64,000 bases of DNA from Papio anubis. Lineage: Eukaryota > Chordata > Mammalia > Primates > Cercopithecidae. Made by a program: the position numbers and the translations under genes. Under the pieces are notes generated by a model. The model was not told the DNA's origin. It did not search any database and worked only from the letters and a program-made list of their open reading frames with translations. Where the stretch lies: NCBI RefSeq assembly GCF_008728515.1, contig NC_044977.1, forward strand, positions 2,069,501-2,133,500. Direction: 5' to 3'. How positions within the stretch are numbered: position 1 is the first letter of the stretch; each line of letters begins with the position of its first letter. Shown piece after piece: positions 33,859 to 44,340 of the stretch.

Positions 33859-34876
33859 CTTTGTGGTTTTATCTACCTTTGGTCTTTGATGATGGTGACA
33901 TACAGATGGGGTTTTGGTGTGGATGTCCTTTCTGTTTGTTAGTTTTCCTTCTAACAGTCAAGACCCTCAGCTGGAGGTCTGTTGGAATTTGCTGGAGGTC
34001 CACTCCAGACCTTGTTTGCCTGGGTATCAGCAGCAGAGGCTGCAGAAGAGTGAATATTGCTGAACGGCAAGTGTTGCTGCCTGATTGTTCCTCTGGAAGC
34101 TTCATCTCAGAGGGGTACCTGGCCGTGGGAGGTGTCAGTCTGTCCCTACTGGGGGGTGCCTCCCCATTAGGCTCCTCGGGAGTCAGGGACCCACTTGAGG
34201 AGGCAATCTGTCCGTTCTCAGATCTCAACCTCCGTGCTGGGAGAACCACTACTCTCTTCAAAGTTGTCAGACAGGGACATTTTCATCTGCAGAGGTTTCT
34301 GTTGCCTTTTGTTTGGCTATGCCCTGTCCCCAGAGGTGGAGTCTACAGAGGCAGGCAGGCCTCTTTGAGCTGCAGTGGGTACCACCCAGTTCGAGCTTCC
34401 CAGACACTTTGTTTACCTACTCAAGTCTCAGCAATGGTGGGCACCACTCCCCTAGCCTCCCTGCTGCCTTGCAGTTAGATCTCAGACTGCTGTGCTGGCA
34501 ATGAGGGAGGCTCCATGGGCATGGGACCCTCCAAGCCAGGCACGGGATATAATCTCCTGGTGTGCCATTTGCTAAGAAAAGCACATTATTAGGGTGGGAG
34601 TGATGAGATTTTCCAGGTGCTGTGTGTCATGGTTTCCCTTGGCTAGGAAAGGGAATTCCCTTCCCCCATGCGCTTCCCGGGTGAGGCGATGCCTCGCCCT
34701 GCTTTGGCTTTCACTCATTGGGCTGCACCCACTGTCTTGCACCCACTGTCCGACACGTCCCGGTGAGATGAACCTGGTACCTCAGTTGGAAATGCAGAAA
34801 TCACCCATCTTCTGTGTCTCTCACACTGTGAGCTGTAGCCTGGAGCTATTCCTATTCGGCCATCTTGGAACCCGAT
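33859..34876 (-). promoter_or_regulatory. L1PA 5'UTR (internal promoter region)
   Basis: The sequence from the element start to ORF1 matches the L1PA 5'UTR, which in the family holds an internal RNA polymerase II promoter and a YY1 site (AAGATGGCCG near 34862-34853). Many CpG sites have decayed. Activity cannot be inferred. Confidence 0.7.
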
Positions 34877-34887
34877 AACACATTTTA

Positions 34888-37169
34888 TACCTACATTAGC
34901 TGCCTTTAGATAGTTTTACAAACATAATATAGTTTGTTAAAATCTAGCATTACATGGAATAATAAAATGCATTTCATTTTTCTGCCAGCAGTTGCCTAAA
35001 TAGAGGTTTAACATTTGGTGCAAGGGATGAATTTACTAAATCACCCTTCTGGGAGAGGTGTCCCAGAAGATGCATAAAGTTTGTTTGCCTTCATGCAGAG
35101 TTATGTTCTTTCTGGACTTTCAGGGTGTAGAAGTAGCAAAAGTTAAAAATAGCATTCACAAAGAGTGGAGGAAAAGACCATAAATGTAAAATATATCAGT
35201 GTAATTATCTTTAATGCAGAATTTAAGATAATGAAGTTAACTAAAGAGATTCAGTCTGAAACTTATTCAGATAAAACAAAATTCCAAAAGAGTATTACAT
35301 GGGCCCTACAGTAATTTATTTATTTATTTATTTTAGTGGTGTGTAAAATGTCTTACAATTGTTTTTCATCAGTACTTTTCTTTTTCTATCCTCAGGACAT
35401 ATGGGATGAAAATTAAGTAATTTAAAATTTCAATGAATACGTGTACCATGGTATTCAGTTTGTTTTTTCCTATCCAAACTAAAATGAAAACATTCGAGGT
35501 CATTTTATTTTCAGAATAAACCCTCAAAACAGCAAAGTTCTAACATTTTCAATTATTTCAATTGCTCAATTATTAAAACAAATGACAGTTGTAAGTTTTT
35601 ACTAAAAAATGAATATTCCTAATAACCTTCAAAAATAAAGAATGAGGATGCTATAGATAATCGTTTCACTCAAGAGTGCAGGTGCCAGATTCCAGGTGAA
35701 GGGGTTGGGCCCTATGGTATAAACCTGGTTATGGCCAAATGGAGCCAATAGGTGTTGGGTTCTGCCTTTTTAATTTATTTTTTGACTTTTATATAATTAA
35801 AGAAAATATTATATATCCAGGAAAATATATGCTTTCAATTTCTTTCTGCCACAGGTTTCTTCAGCCTGGTCTTTGATTCATTACAATATTTTCTGTCTTG
35901 TTATCTTAAAAATACTATAACATTATTTTATGTTGCAGCATGGAAATCCAAAATCCAATTATAACTTTGTGTTCTCAGAAATGAGCTGTGTTTCAATACC
36001 AAATATTTTAGGCTTGTTTAAAAGAATAATAAAAGGAGGAGAAAAACAAGAACAAGAAAAAAACCGTAAAGGAACAGAAGAATAGTAGTCGTCATGTCAG
36101 TGGTAATCAGAAGAGAGGTCTTCACTTCTTTCTCCCGGTCTCAATCTGTACATCTCTCTGGATTTGTATTGATCTTTATGTTCTACCCTCTTTCATTTTC
36201 AGGGATGTGTCACATTTCCCCCAAATCTAATGTTCAGCCTGTCACAGGGAAAAATGGGGAGGCACCTTTTCCCATCTCTTTCACTATCACGGATTTTGCT
36301 TCACAGGTCATCTGCTACCTTATCTGGGACTCCAACTTTCCCATTCTATTTCCTTCCTGTTCGAAGTAAACATCTCTACATTTCTACAAGCTCAGAAAAC
36401 AAATAAAGACACATAACAATTTTTATTTAATCTTTACATACCTGCAACCTACTACGCTACATAATTATTCTCCTTCACACCAATGTTCCAAATAGTATTT
36501 TCCTCTTCCCATTTCACATTTCTATTCCCACTCTTAAAACTTGTGGTCATTTAGAAAAAGGAGGTGGTCCACAGTGTTAAGAATCCTAGGATGGTGAATA
36601 GAGAGAAGCCATTTTTAAAAGTCTTTTCAATTTCTCTTAAATAATAATTGGTGACATTTGGAAGAGTAGGTTTATTAGAGTGGGAGTTATTTTTAATAAA
36701 CTCTGGGTTATAACTTTTTAAAATTTTATCACAGCTGATGACTTGCAAAAACAAGATAAAAGAATAAAATTTCCCAAATTTTCAATATGGCTTTTTAGTC
36801 TAACAATAAAACACTTTATTTGCTACTAAAAAAGTACAAGAAAATAAGGAAAATAGAGAAACTGAAGTCATTTTAATAATTATTTCAATATGAATAGAAT
36901 AAAACATAATGAGGAACACATGTCTGCTTGGTGCTAATGATATAACGTTTTGCAGTTTTATAGATAAAGCAAAATGTGTAATTTGAACCAGATGTTGAAA
37001 TACTTTAGGATTAGTATCCAAGGGCAAATATTTTGGAAAATATGTGGAAAGGTAAACCACATATTTGCTACTGGGAGTCCTTTATGTATGTGTCTTTAGA
37101 TTGCACTTTACTTGGTTACACACAATGAAATTGTGATCTGTTCTCAATACTCCATATCTTTAAAAAGTC
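34888..37169. other. AT-rich unique DNA
   Basis: No gene is supported. A short perfect hairpin is at 35046-35069 and a TTTA repeat lies near 35317-35335. The 91-codon frame at 36094-36369 has no domain. Confidence 0.5.
35046..35069. repeat. Perfect 9-bp hairpin
   Basis: CTTCTGGGA, a 6-base loop GAGGTG, and TCCCAGAAG. Confidence 0.9.
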
Positions 37170-37450
37170 CCACAGAAGCAGTTCAACAAAGGGGTGAAGA
37201 GCTCAGGCTCTGCGTCACATTTTTGGCTTCATCATTTCCCGGCTACAGGATCTCGGGAAACTTAACTTTTCTGAGCCTCAGATTCCTCATTTGTAAAATG
37301 AGAACGGTAACATTGAAACAACCTCATAGGACCCATGTGCTGTTCAGGTGAAGATAATGCCTGTATTTTCAATGGAACATGGTGTGCTGTTTAGGTTCAG
37401 ATAATGCCATACTTTCAATGGAACACAGTGAGCACTCACTATAAAGAGGT
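37170..37450 (-). mobile_element. MIR SINE with internal duplication
   Basis: In reverse orientation it fits MIR: AGAGCTCAGGCTCTGCGTCA, CTGAGCCTCAGATTCCTCAT, TTGTAAAATGAGAACGGTAA and AACCTCATAGG. The distal part is tandemly duplicated (37337-37383 and 37384-37429, about 47 bases, several mismatches). Confidence 0.75.
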
Positions 37451-39754
37451 CAGCACTGTGGTCATTGTTATTATCACTACTATTTTTCATTATTAATACC
37501 AATAAAACTAACACTTTTCAAATTTATTTACTGTTAATCTGAGCATCCTTTCAGTCTCACTAACTGTCAATTGTTTGCCTCCTAAGAAGTGTATCAAATA
37601 GGTTCTTTTAAGTTGCATAGCACAGAATCATATTCAGTTTTTCTCAGGTGATGGGAACATATTTTAACAATTTATTGGTAAATAAGCAAATATAAGAGCA
37701 GGCCTTAGAAGCCACTTGGGGCCTGAAATGTCCATTTTTTACAGTCCTCATACAACCCCAGCTCTATTGGTCTGGATGTGCTGAATCAGAAGCATCTCTA
37801 CCGGTCATTTCTGCTAAAACAGGTGTTGTCTGGGCTCTATGGAAATCATTTTACCTATCTGATGTCCAGCTATTACTGTACAGCCTGCTGCACCTGCACT
37901 GACTCTAATGTCAAGGTAACCGATTTCAACTCAAACTCATCTGGAAAAGAATGCATTGATGAGTTAACCGGCACAGTCCAGCATAGTGTGTCGCTGGTAT
38001 GTGGGGTTCTCCCCTTGATCCCCTTAGACTGTGCTGGGGAGGAATCCCTTGCAAATCAACTGCATAGCCAATGCAAAGGGAACAGAACTTGACTAGATCG
38101 ATATAGACCTGGTTGTTATGTGGAGGCTCCTGGAAGGGATTAATGTAACTGGCAGATGCCTTGCATAGCATTCCAACATGGAAAGCACATTAGGTGGCAA
38201 AGCAAGACTTTTTAACTCATTGGTCTCCCTATTAATTCATTTTGGAATTTCAAAATACAGAATTTGCATTCATTATTGATTTCTGGTGGGAACTCACTCT
38301 GACTAGTCTTTTCATACCACCCTTATTTGGGAGCGGCTTCCCCCGTTTCACCACAGGAGGGCAGTAGTCAGTCCGGGAAGCTGTTTTGTACAACATGGCC
38401 CTGTCCTCTCACCAGGCCTGACAGGGCAGGGCCTTCAGAGTCCATCCCCCAAAGACGGTGACTTAGCCTAAGCTATTCATGGTTGAATCCCTAAGAATTT
38501 GAAGTTGAGACTGAAAAAGAGAAGTCTGCCCCAGGGAGCAACATGTCAACCTGGGGTTCATCGGCAGCCATGTTTTGTTGTTGTTAGTGTTGTTTGGCTG
38601 TGTGGTCAGGAAAACTGGAATCAGCTGATCCTTGAGAAAGAGAAAATTGAAACACACACAAAGAGAGGCATAAAACCTCCTAGTTCCTGTTTTCAGGCAA
38701 TTCCAGAGAACTAAATTTATGCCTACCCTTCAATTCTATGAGATATTCTAGCATCATTGTAATAAATACTCCATATTGCTTAAGCTAGTGCCTGTGAGTA
38801 CCTGTAATTTGAAACTGAGTCTAAACCAGTACAAAGGTAAACTAATTTGTTCTCCCAAAGATGTGAATTAGGCACTAAAATAGCGTAAATTTTATACTAA
38901 AATTCCAAAATAAATTTTGTAACCATTCTGCAATATTGAAAGAGGGACAAAAAACTTGGATCATTAAATTCTGGGAATAGTACAGTTTTGATGACCTCAG
39001 CTATTAAATTATTTTAAAGGTTTTTGTCTGTTTGTCTCATCCTTATTACCGAAATTTTAAATTCTTAACATACTTGACACGTACTAGAGAAAATAAATAT
39101 TCAATTATCTTAGGATCTTCAATTCAAATAAATAGTAATTTCATAGTTAGAAATATAGGTAAAAATGAAGACAATAGAAGAGGTGATGAAGGTTTGCTCT
39201 AAATCTGGGAGATATGTATGTGTGTGATTGTGTATGTGTGTGTGTGTGTGTGTATGTGTATCTAAAGAATATCTGAAGATGAGTATGTATTATGACTAAA
39301 CTCAAACTCAAAATATAAATTTGTTTTCTTGTCATTTGTCTTTTTCTCTAAGGTAGTACACCCACCCACCCACCCACACACACACACACAACTATTTTTA
39401 AATTTTCTGTAATTAAGGCTGCATACACATATATTCCCATCATTCCAGGGCGCAGGCATGGAGCTGACCAGGTGGATGATACTCGTGTTTCTAGTGATTA
39501 CAGTCTGGCCTCGGTCATTCTAAAATCACGTTCCCAAAACCATTTCAGACTTGCGCTAATAGTTGCCTTTGAATATTAGGGGCTTAACTGGAAGCAACCG
39601 ATTCTGGCCAGTTGGATCCTGATGAGGCTTGAACTCCTGAAACAGATTGACATTTCTGAGAGTTCTCTTTCCCAAGAATTGTCCTTTTCCTTTGTATGAT
39701 TCATCTGTTGCACGGATGTATGGTTGTCCCTCATCCATGCTCTTTTCTCAAATG
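37451..39754. other. Unique noncoding DNA with an unassigned segment and microsatellites
   Basis: The stretch 37740-38170 has balanced base composition and a 104-codon frame (37778-38092) with several cysteines (YYCTACCTCTDSN), but no family I recognise. A TG tract lies at 39221-39251 and CCCA/CA repeats at 39358-39390. No gene is supported. Confidence 0.45.
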
Positions 39755-40250
39755 TACCAGTCATTATTGCTATATAACAAATGTGCCCTAATTTAGTGGC
39801 CTGAAAAAAAAAAACCACCATTTGATTATATTAATTAATTGCTTCTGTGGATCAGGAATTCAAACAGTGTCCAACAAAAATGACTGGTCTCTGGTCTATG
39901 ATTTTGGTGCCTCTTTCACTTCCTTGTGTGGTGCCTGATTTAATCTTCCTCAGCTGGGACTGTAAGCCGGATACCCACACAGGGCCTCTCTAGGTGGTTT
40001 AGGTTTCTCTTCTCATGGCAGCTGGATTCTGAGATACCCAAGAGGAAGCACCTGGAAAGTGATTGTCCTAGGAGAACAAGGTAAAAGCTGCATGGAAATT
40101 GTATGCCTAGCCTTGGAAGTTACATAGCATCACTTCCTCACTGAATTTATAGGGCAGGGGATATAGACCCCACTCTCAATGGAAGGAACGTCAAAGAATT
40201 TGCAGCCGTCTTAAATCCAATCGACTAACAGCAGCCAGAAGAAGCCAAAT
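39755..40250 (-). mobile_element. MLT1-like MaLR LTR
   Basis: The left edge resembles the reverse of an MLT1-type LTR end: TTATTGCTATATAACAAATG, AGTGGCCTGAA, then CTTCTGTGGATCAGGAATTC. It also contains CTTGGAAGTTACATAGCATC and a CACTTCCTC block. I am confident of a MaLR-like LTR but not of its subfamily. Confidence 0.55.
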
Positions 40251-41149
40251 CAGAATCTAAGTAGACATTATTGGTAAAACTAGGTTGGAAAATACCTCAG
40301 GGATATTTTGCTTATCCCGCTCTTATTTGAGTTTGCCTACCTAGATGCAGATAAAACTTCAAAACAGCAGCTTCTTCCTCATCTTTCCACCCTATTGTAA
40401 GAGAGGATAGATCCCCAAAGATTTATTACACTTGAAGAGGAAAAAGAGAAGAATTTACTCTGCTTGAAGGCAGTCAAGGGAGAAAAGAGAGCTTTTGAAA
40501 CACCAACCGATTATGTGGACAAATGAGATACTCCTTCCTCGTCCTGCAGAGAGTCAGGAGTGGACAGTAGAATAATGAGAAGGGCCCTGAACGAGATACC
40601 CAGGAAAGTATCAATGCTGGTGCATTTTTCTTTCTTTGCAAAGGTAACACTTTGAGGACAAATTTTTTCCCTAATAATTCCCTACCTCACTCCCTCATAA
40701 TCTCTCAATATATATGTTCCTCAAACCTAAAGATATAAAACCACATAGTATGGAATTCCAAATGGTGTAAAAGTTCTGTGCAAAGTCATCAGAGACAGAA
40801 GGAAATAGCCTGGCTTGTTTAGCTCTCAAAATTAAATAGAAAAACAATCAGAGATTTTTACATAGCTAGGATATTAGTTTTGTTTCTTAATGTCCGTTTT
40901 ATGCATTTAACAAAATACAGACGAGATATCATGTGCATTATTAAATAGCTCCTCCTATGGAGATGTGATAGTCAATATTATAATTATCCAGGATTGTAAT
41001 CTTGAAATAGAAACGCTTAACAATGTATTTGTTTTCTCTTTTGTTTTCCATGTAGAGCTTACCATGCAGTATTTCTTCATCATAATACTTAATATAATTT
41101 TAATGAATGAATCATGCTGTAATTACTTATTTACCGTGTGATATCCTTC
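40251..41149. other. Unique noncoding DNA
   Basis: I see no gene and no repeat family I can name. Confidence 0.45.
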
Positions 41150-41560
41150 TAGGAGTCAAAGATTGTGTTAATGGCTCCAATACTTCACAATTCCTCTGAT
41201 TAAAGCTATTGCCTTGAGATTTTGCAGTTTCTTCCACAAAAAAGGACATTTCTCTGTCCCTTCATTTGGGGTTTGGTCATCTAACTAACTCGCTTGGACT
41301 AATGGAATAAAGCAGAACTTATGGAGAGCTAGTTCCAAGTCAAGAATCCAAGAGACCGTGTGTAAAATGCTGTTCTACATGAGCTGATGCCATCATCATG
41401 AGAAAGACACACCTGGTCTAGTCTATCAGTCTGTGGGAGAGAATGAAAACCACATGAAACAGAACTCTCCCATCTAAATGAAACCTACCAAATCCAGCCA
41501 AGAGCAGAGCCCACGTGTCTAGCGTTACTCCTGTGTTTGCAGTTAGCTGCTTACTTGTGC
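41150..41560 (+). mobile_element. Possible diverged LTR (MLT1-like), low confidence
   Basis: CATGAGAAAGACACACCTGG, then a CACATGAAACAGAACTC block and AATCCAGCCAAGAGCAGAGC resemble parts of MaLR-type LTRs. The ends are not clear. Confidence 0.3.
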
Positions 41561-41621
41561 ATTTACAAATACCAACAGGGACTCGCTCGAGGCTGCATTT
41601 GGCTGGGGCAGCTTACCTGGT

Positions 41622-42026
41622 GTTATGGTCTGAATGTATCCCCTACACTTTGTGTGTTGGAAACATAATCCTCAAGGCAAGTATTGGGAGGACAGGTCTT
41701 TGGGGAGGTGTTTAGGTCATGAGGGTTCTGCCCTCATGAATGGATTAATGTCATTATGGAAGGACTCCGTGAAGGGAGTTTGCCCCTCTCTCTTTTGCCC
41801 TTCTGTGCCTTCCACCTTTTCTGCTTGGTGAGGACACAACCTTCCTCTTCTTCAGAGGATGCAGCAACGAGGCACCAACTTGGAAGCAGAGATTGGGCCG
41901 TTACTAGATCTGAACCTGCTGGTGCCTTGATCATGGGTTCCAGCCTCCATGAAAAATACGTTTCTGTTCTCTATAAATTAGCTCGTTTAAAGTATTTTGT
42001 TATAACAACACAACCAAAGTAAGACA
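41622..42026 (+). mobile_element. MLT1-type LTR
   Basis: It starts TGTTATGGTCTGAATGTATC and contains GGTGTTTAGGTCATGAGGGT, TGCCCTCATGAATGGATTAA, CTGCTGGTGCCTTGATCATG and TTCCAGCCTCCATGAAAAAT. It ends near GTATTTTGTTATAACAACAC. This is the standard order of MLT1A/B-like solo LTRs. Confidence 0.85.
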
Positions 42027-42128
42027 TCTGGTATGTCTCTCCTCTACAGCCCATCCATCCTCCTTTTGGGAGGCTAACACAGACATGTTCTATTCACAGT
42101 GATTGCAGAAACACTAAAAAGCAGATAG

Positions 42129-42140
42129 AAATGCATGAGG
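42129..42140. repeat. Candidate target duplication of the U6-L1 chimera (left)
   Basis: AAATGCATGAGG. The right counterpart AAATGTATAAGG at 42391-42402 matches at 10 of 12 bases, both differences being transitions. Confidence 0.6.
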
Positions 42141-42231
42141 GTGCTTACTTCAGCAGCATATACACTAAAATTGAAATGATATGGAGATTAGCATAGCCTC
42201 TGCACAAATTCGTGAAGCATTGCAGACTTTT
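42141..42231 (+). pseudogene. U6 snRNA retropseudogene (part of a U6-L1 chimera)
   Basis: Collinear with spliceosomal U6 from its first base: GTGCTTACTTCAGCAGCATA, TACACTAAAATTG, GATTAGCATAGCC and AAATTCGTGAAGCATT, ending at a short T run. About 11 bases are missing before AAATTCG, an A-G pair near GATATGGAGA is lost, and many sites are changed, so it is not functional. No U6 promoter (PSE/TATA) is apparent upstream. The L1 tail follows directly on the same strand. Confidence 0.88.
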
Positions 42232-42390
42232 GTAACACAGAAAATAAATGCTTAAGGAGATGCATACCCCATTTCCCATAATGTGATTATTATACACTGC
42301 CTGCCTCTATCAACACATCTCACGTACCTCATGAGATATTTAAACATCTAGTATGTACCCACAAAAATTTAAAATGAAATAAAAAAATAA
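42229..42390 (+). mobile_element. L1M 3' tail fused to U6
   Basis: TGTAACACAGAAAATAAATG, then GCATACCCCATTTCCCATAA, GTGATTATTATACACTGCCT and TATGTACCCACAAAAATTTA match L1MA/L1MB 3'UTR ends, finishing in an A-rich tail. The U6 3' end runs straight into this tail with no linker. That is the arrangement expected when L1 reverse transcriptase switches from L1 RNA to U6 RNA. Confidence 0.82.
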
Positions 42391-42402
42391 AAATGTATAA
42401 GG
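42391..42402. repeat. Candidate target duplication of the U6-L1 chimera (right)
   Basis: AAATGTATAAGG directly follows the A-rich tail. See 42129-42140. Confidence 0.6.
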
Positions 42403-42719
42403 GCCTTTGAAGCCTAGGCTTTGAACAGACATACGTTCATTTCTGCCTCATTCTATTAACCAAAACAGGTCATATAGGGAGCTATATTCTGCCTTTATCA
42501 GAGAAACTCTAAAGTCATATGACAAAGGGCTCAGAGAGAGGAGTGAAAAATAAAGATTATGAATAAAAATTCATTTCTAGCCTTTCCCATATCGGCCTAG
42601 ATTAAGAAATAGAATATTACTAGGACCTTAGAAGTCGCTCTGATGTCCTCACTCAGTTATTATCTCTAGCCTTCCTCCTCCATGTTAAGAATTATCTTGA
42701 CTCCTATCTACAGAGATCA
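42403..42719. other. Unique noncoding spacer
   Basis: I see nothing I can assign. Confidence 0.45.
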
Positions 42720-43000
42720 ATTTTGCTAACTTTTATAAAATGGAATCAAAAAATCTATATTTATCTGTGTTAGGACTCTATTTTAACAAAATTCTGTGAG
42801 ATTCATGCATATTGTTATAGGTAGCCCTAGTGAGTTAATTTTCATGGCGATTTAGTGTTATATTTTGGGAATATGCCATAATTTGTTTATTATCAGTCAT
42901 CTACTATTGATGGATGTTTAGGCTGTTTTCAATTTGGGGATATTACAAATAACGCTGCTGCAAACACTCGGCAAACAACCGTGAGGCTCTCTTTTGCCTG

Positions 43001-43080
43001 TTTACTAACGGGGGGTTTGCCACAGGCTAGAAGACTCCTGATTACTAACGGGGGGTTTGCTACAGGCTAGAAGACTTCCG
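43001..43080. repeat. 40-base tandem duplication
   Basis: (A/T)TTACTAACGGGGGGTTTGC and onward occurs at 43001-43040 and 43041-43080 with about four mismatches. ATTACT starts a third unit. Confidence 0.9.
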
Positions 43081-43149
43081 ATTACTCCACATTCTCTCTA
43101 ACACTTAGAATTGTTACTATTTATTTTATTTTAGTTTCTGTTTTTTCTT

Positions 43150-43423
43150 TTAGATGGAGTCTCGCTCTGTCACCCAGGCTGGAGTGCAGTGGCACAATCT
43201 CTGCTCACTACGGTCTCCGCCTCCTGGTTCAAGCAATTCTCCTGCCTCAGCCTCCCAAGTAGCTGGGATGACAGGCATGCACCACCACGCCTGGCTAATT
43301 TTTGTATTTTTAGTAGAGACAGAGTTGGCCAGGCTGGTCTCGAACTCCTGACCTCAGGTGATCCGCCTGTCTCGTCCTCCCAAAGTGCTAGAATTACAAG
43401 CATGAGCCACCCCTCCCAGCCTA
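43150..43423 (-). mobile_element. Alu (AluS-like), minus strand
   Basis: A dimeric Alu in reverse: GATGGAGTCTCGCTCTGTCA, GTAGCTGGGATGACAGGCAT, TTTTTAGTAGAGACAGAGTT, then ATGAGCCACCCCTCCCAGCC. A short deletion follows the A-rich linker. Confidence 0.92.
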
Positions 43424-43436
43424 TTTTATTTTATTA

Positions 43437-43592
43437 TTTTTTTAGAGACAAGGTCTTGCTCTGTCCCCAGGCTGGAGTACAGTGGTGCGATCATGGTTCG
43501 CTGCAGCCTCGACCTTCCAGGCAGAAGTGATAGTCCTACTTCAGGCTCCCAAGTAGCTGGGACTACAGGTGTGTGCCACCATGCCTGGCCAG
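43437..43592 (-). mobile_element. Alu monomer (FLAM/AluJ-like), minus strand
   Basis: GAGACAAGGTCTTGCTCTGT through GTGCCACCATGCCTGGCC, with the old-Alu type CAGCCTCGACCTTCCAGGCA. It lies 14 bases from the neighbouring Alu. Confidence 0.85.
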
Positions 43593-43678
43593 TATTTTAA
43601 ATTTTAGTCGTTTTGGTGGATATTCATTAAGTTTCTTATATTAGGTATAATTTTTATGCTTTTATAAGTGGTATGACT

Positions 43679-43724
43679 TTTTTTTTTTTTTTTTGATTAT
43701 ACTTTAAGTTGTAGGGTACATGTG
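43679..43724 (-). mobile_element. L1 3' end at the edge of the assembly gap
   Basis: A T-run (43679-43694) followed by GATTATACTTTAAGTTGTAG and GGTACATGTG is the reverse of an L1PA tail and poly(A). The variant CCCTACAACTTAAAG is shared with the L1s at 1-1175 and 17831-18218. The element runs into the gap. Confidence 0.85.
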
Positions 43725-43824
43725 NNNNNNNNNNNNNNNNNNNNNNNNNNNNNNNNNNNNNNNNNNNNNNNNNNNNNNNNNNNNNNNNNNNNNNNNNNNN
43801 NNNNNNNNNNNNNNNNNNNNNNNN
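43725..43824. other. Assembly gap of 100 N
   Basis: Exactly 100 unknown bases, the conventional size for a gap of unknown length. L1 3' sequence lies on the left and L1 5'UTR on the right, both on the minus strand, so the missing DNA probably includes L1 body. Confidence 0.97.
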
Positions 43825-44036
43825 GTTGCCTGACCCGCTGTGCTTCCCAGGTGAGGCAACACCTCGCCTTGCTTCTGCTTGCCCTCCACAGGATGCACCC
43901 ACTGTCTAACCAGTCCCAATGAGATGAGCCTGGTACCTTAGTTGTAAATGCAGAAATCCCTAGTCCTCTGCATTGGTCTCGCTGGGAGCTGCAAACCGGG
44001 GCTGTTCCCATTCGACCTATCTTACCATCCCCCCTA
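43825..44036 (-). mobile_element. L1 5'UTR start (right copy)
   Basis: Mirror of 4064-4275. The L1 start is at about 44036. Only the first 212 bases are known before the gap, so whether this copy carries the 33-base inverted insertion cannot be seen. Confidence 0.85.
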
Positions 44037-44340
44037 ATATTCATTTTTAAAATTCCTTTTGTAGTACATTGGATAATGGTCATACACAGATATCTAGTCC
44101 TAATTCCTGGAATTTTAAAATGTGACCTAAACGGAAAAAGTGTCATTGCAAATATAATTAAGAATTTTGATATGATATGAGGTGATTCCCTCCTGTTACC
44201 CAGATGGGCCCTAAATACAATCAAATGTAATGGCAAAAGCCGGAATCACTTTTGCTGCAACCTACGAGCTTCCAGGAACTCTGAAAGAATAAATTTTAGT
44301 TATTTTAAGGCACTGGGTTTGCGTCAATTTTATATAGTGG
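44037..44340 (+). mobile_element. MLT1-type LTR fragment (right copy)
   Basis: Mirror of 3760-4063, reading GGTCATACACAGATATCTAG, CCTAATTCCTGGAATTTTAA and GGGCCCTAAATACAATC in the LTR sense direction. Confidence 0.6.

Larger units (their letters stand above)
28748..34876 (-). mobile_element. Near full-length L1PA, minus strand (about 6.1 kb)
   Basis: The 3' end (28748 side) shows the A-run and the TTTAAGTTCTAGGGTACATG tail in reverse. The 5' end near 34876 reads GGGTTCCAAGATGGCCGAAT on the minus strand, the start of mid-age L1PA elements. 5'UTR, ORF1, spacer, ORF2 and 3'UTR are all present and in order. Candidate target duplications are AACATATTTTA (28737-28747) and AACACATTTTA (34877-34887), with one mismatch. 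Both ORFs are dead, so it is not autonomous. Confidence 0.93.
42720..43660 (-). mobile_element. Old L1M ORF2 fragment, split by two Alus
   Basis: In reverse orientation it holds diverged ORF2 C-terminal blocks: ATAATTTGTTTATTATCAGT, GATGGATGTTTAGGCTG, ATTACAAATAACGCTGCTGC, then CTCCACATTCTCTCTAACAC before the Alus and ATTTTAAATTTTAGTCGTTT after them. A 40-base tandem duplication (43001-43080) lies inside. Confidence 0.65.

Noticed and set aside
33861..34478. 205-codon + strand frame
   Set aside because: Antisense of the minus-strand L1PA 5'UTR. It resembles the open antisense stretch of that UTR, and I see no reason to call it a gene.
42141..42231. A functional U6 snRNA gene
   Set aside because: It has an internal deletion, many substitutions and no recognisable snRNA promoter. 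The L1 tail marks it as a retrocopy.
43654..44236. Long frames crossing the N gap
   Set aside because: They read through unknown bases and have no meaning as proteins.
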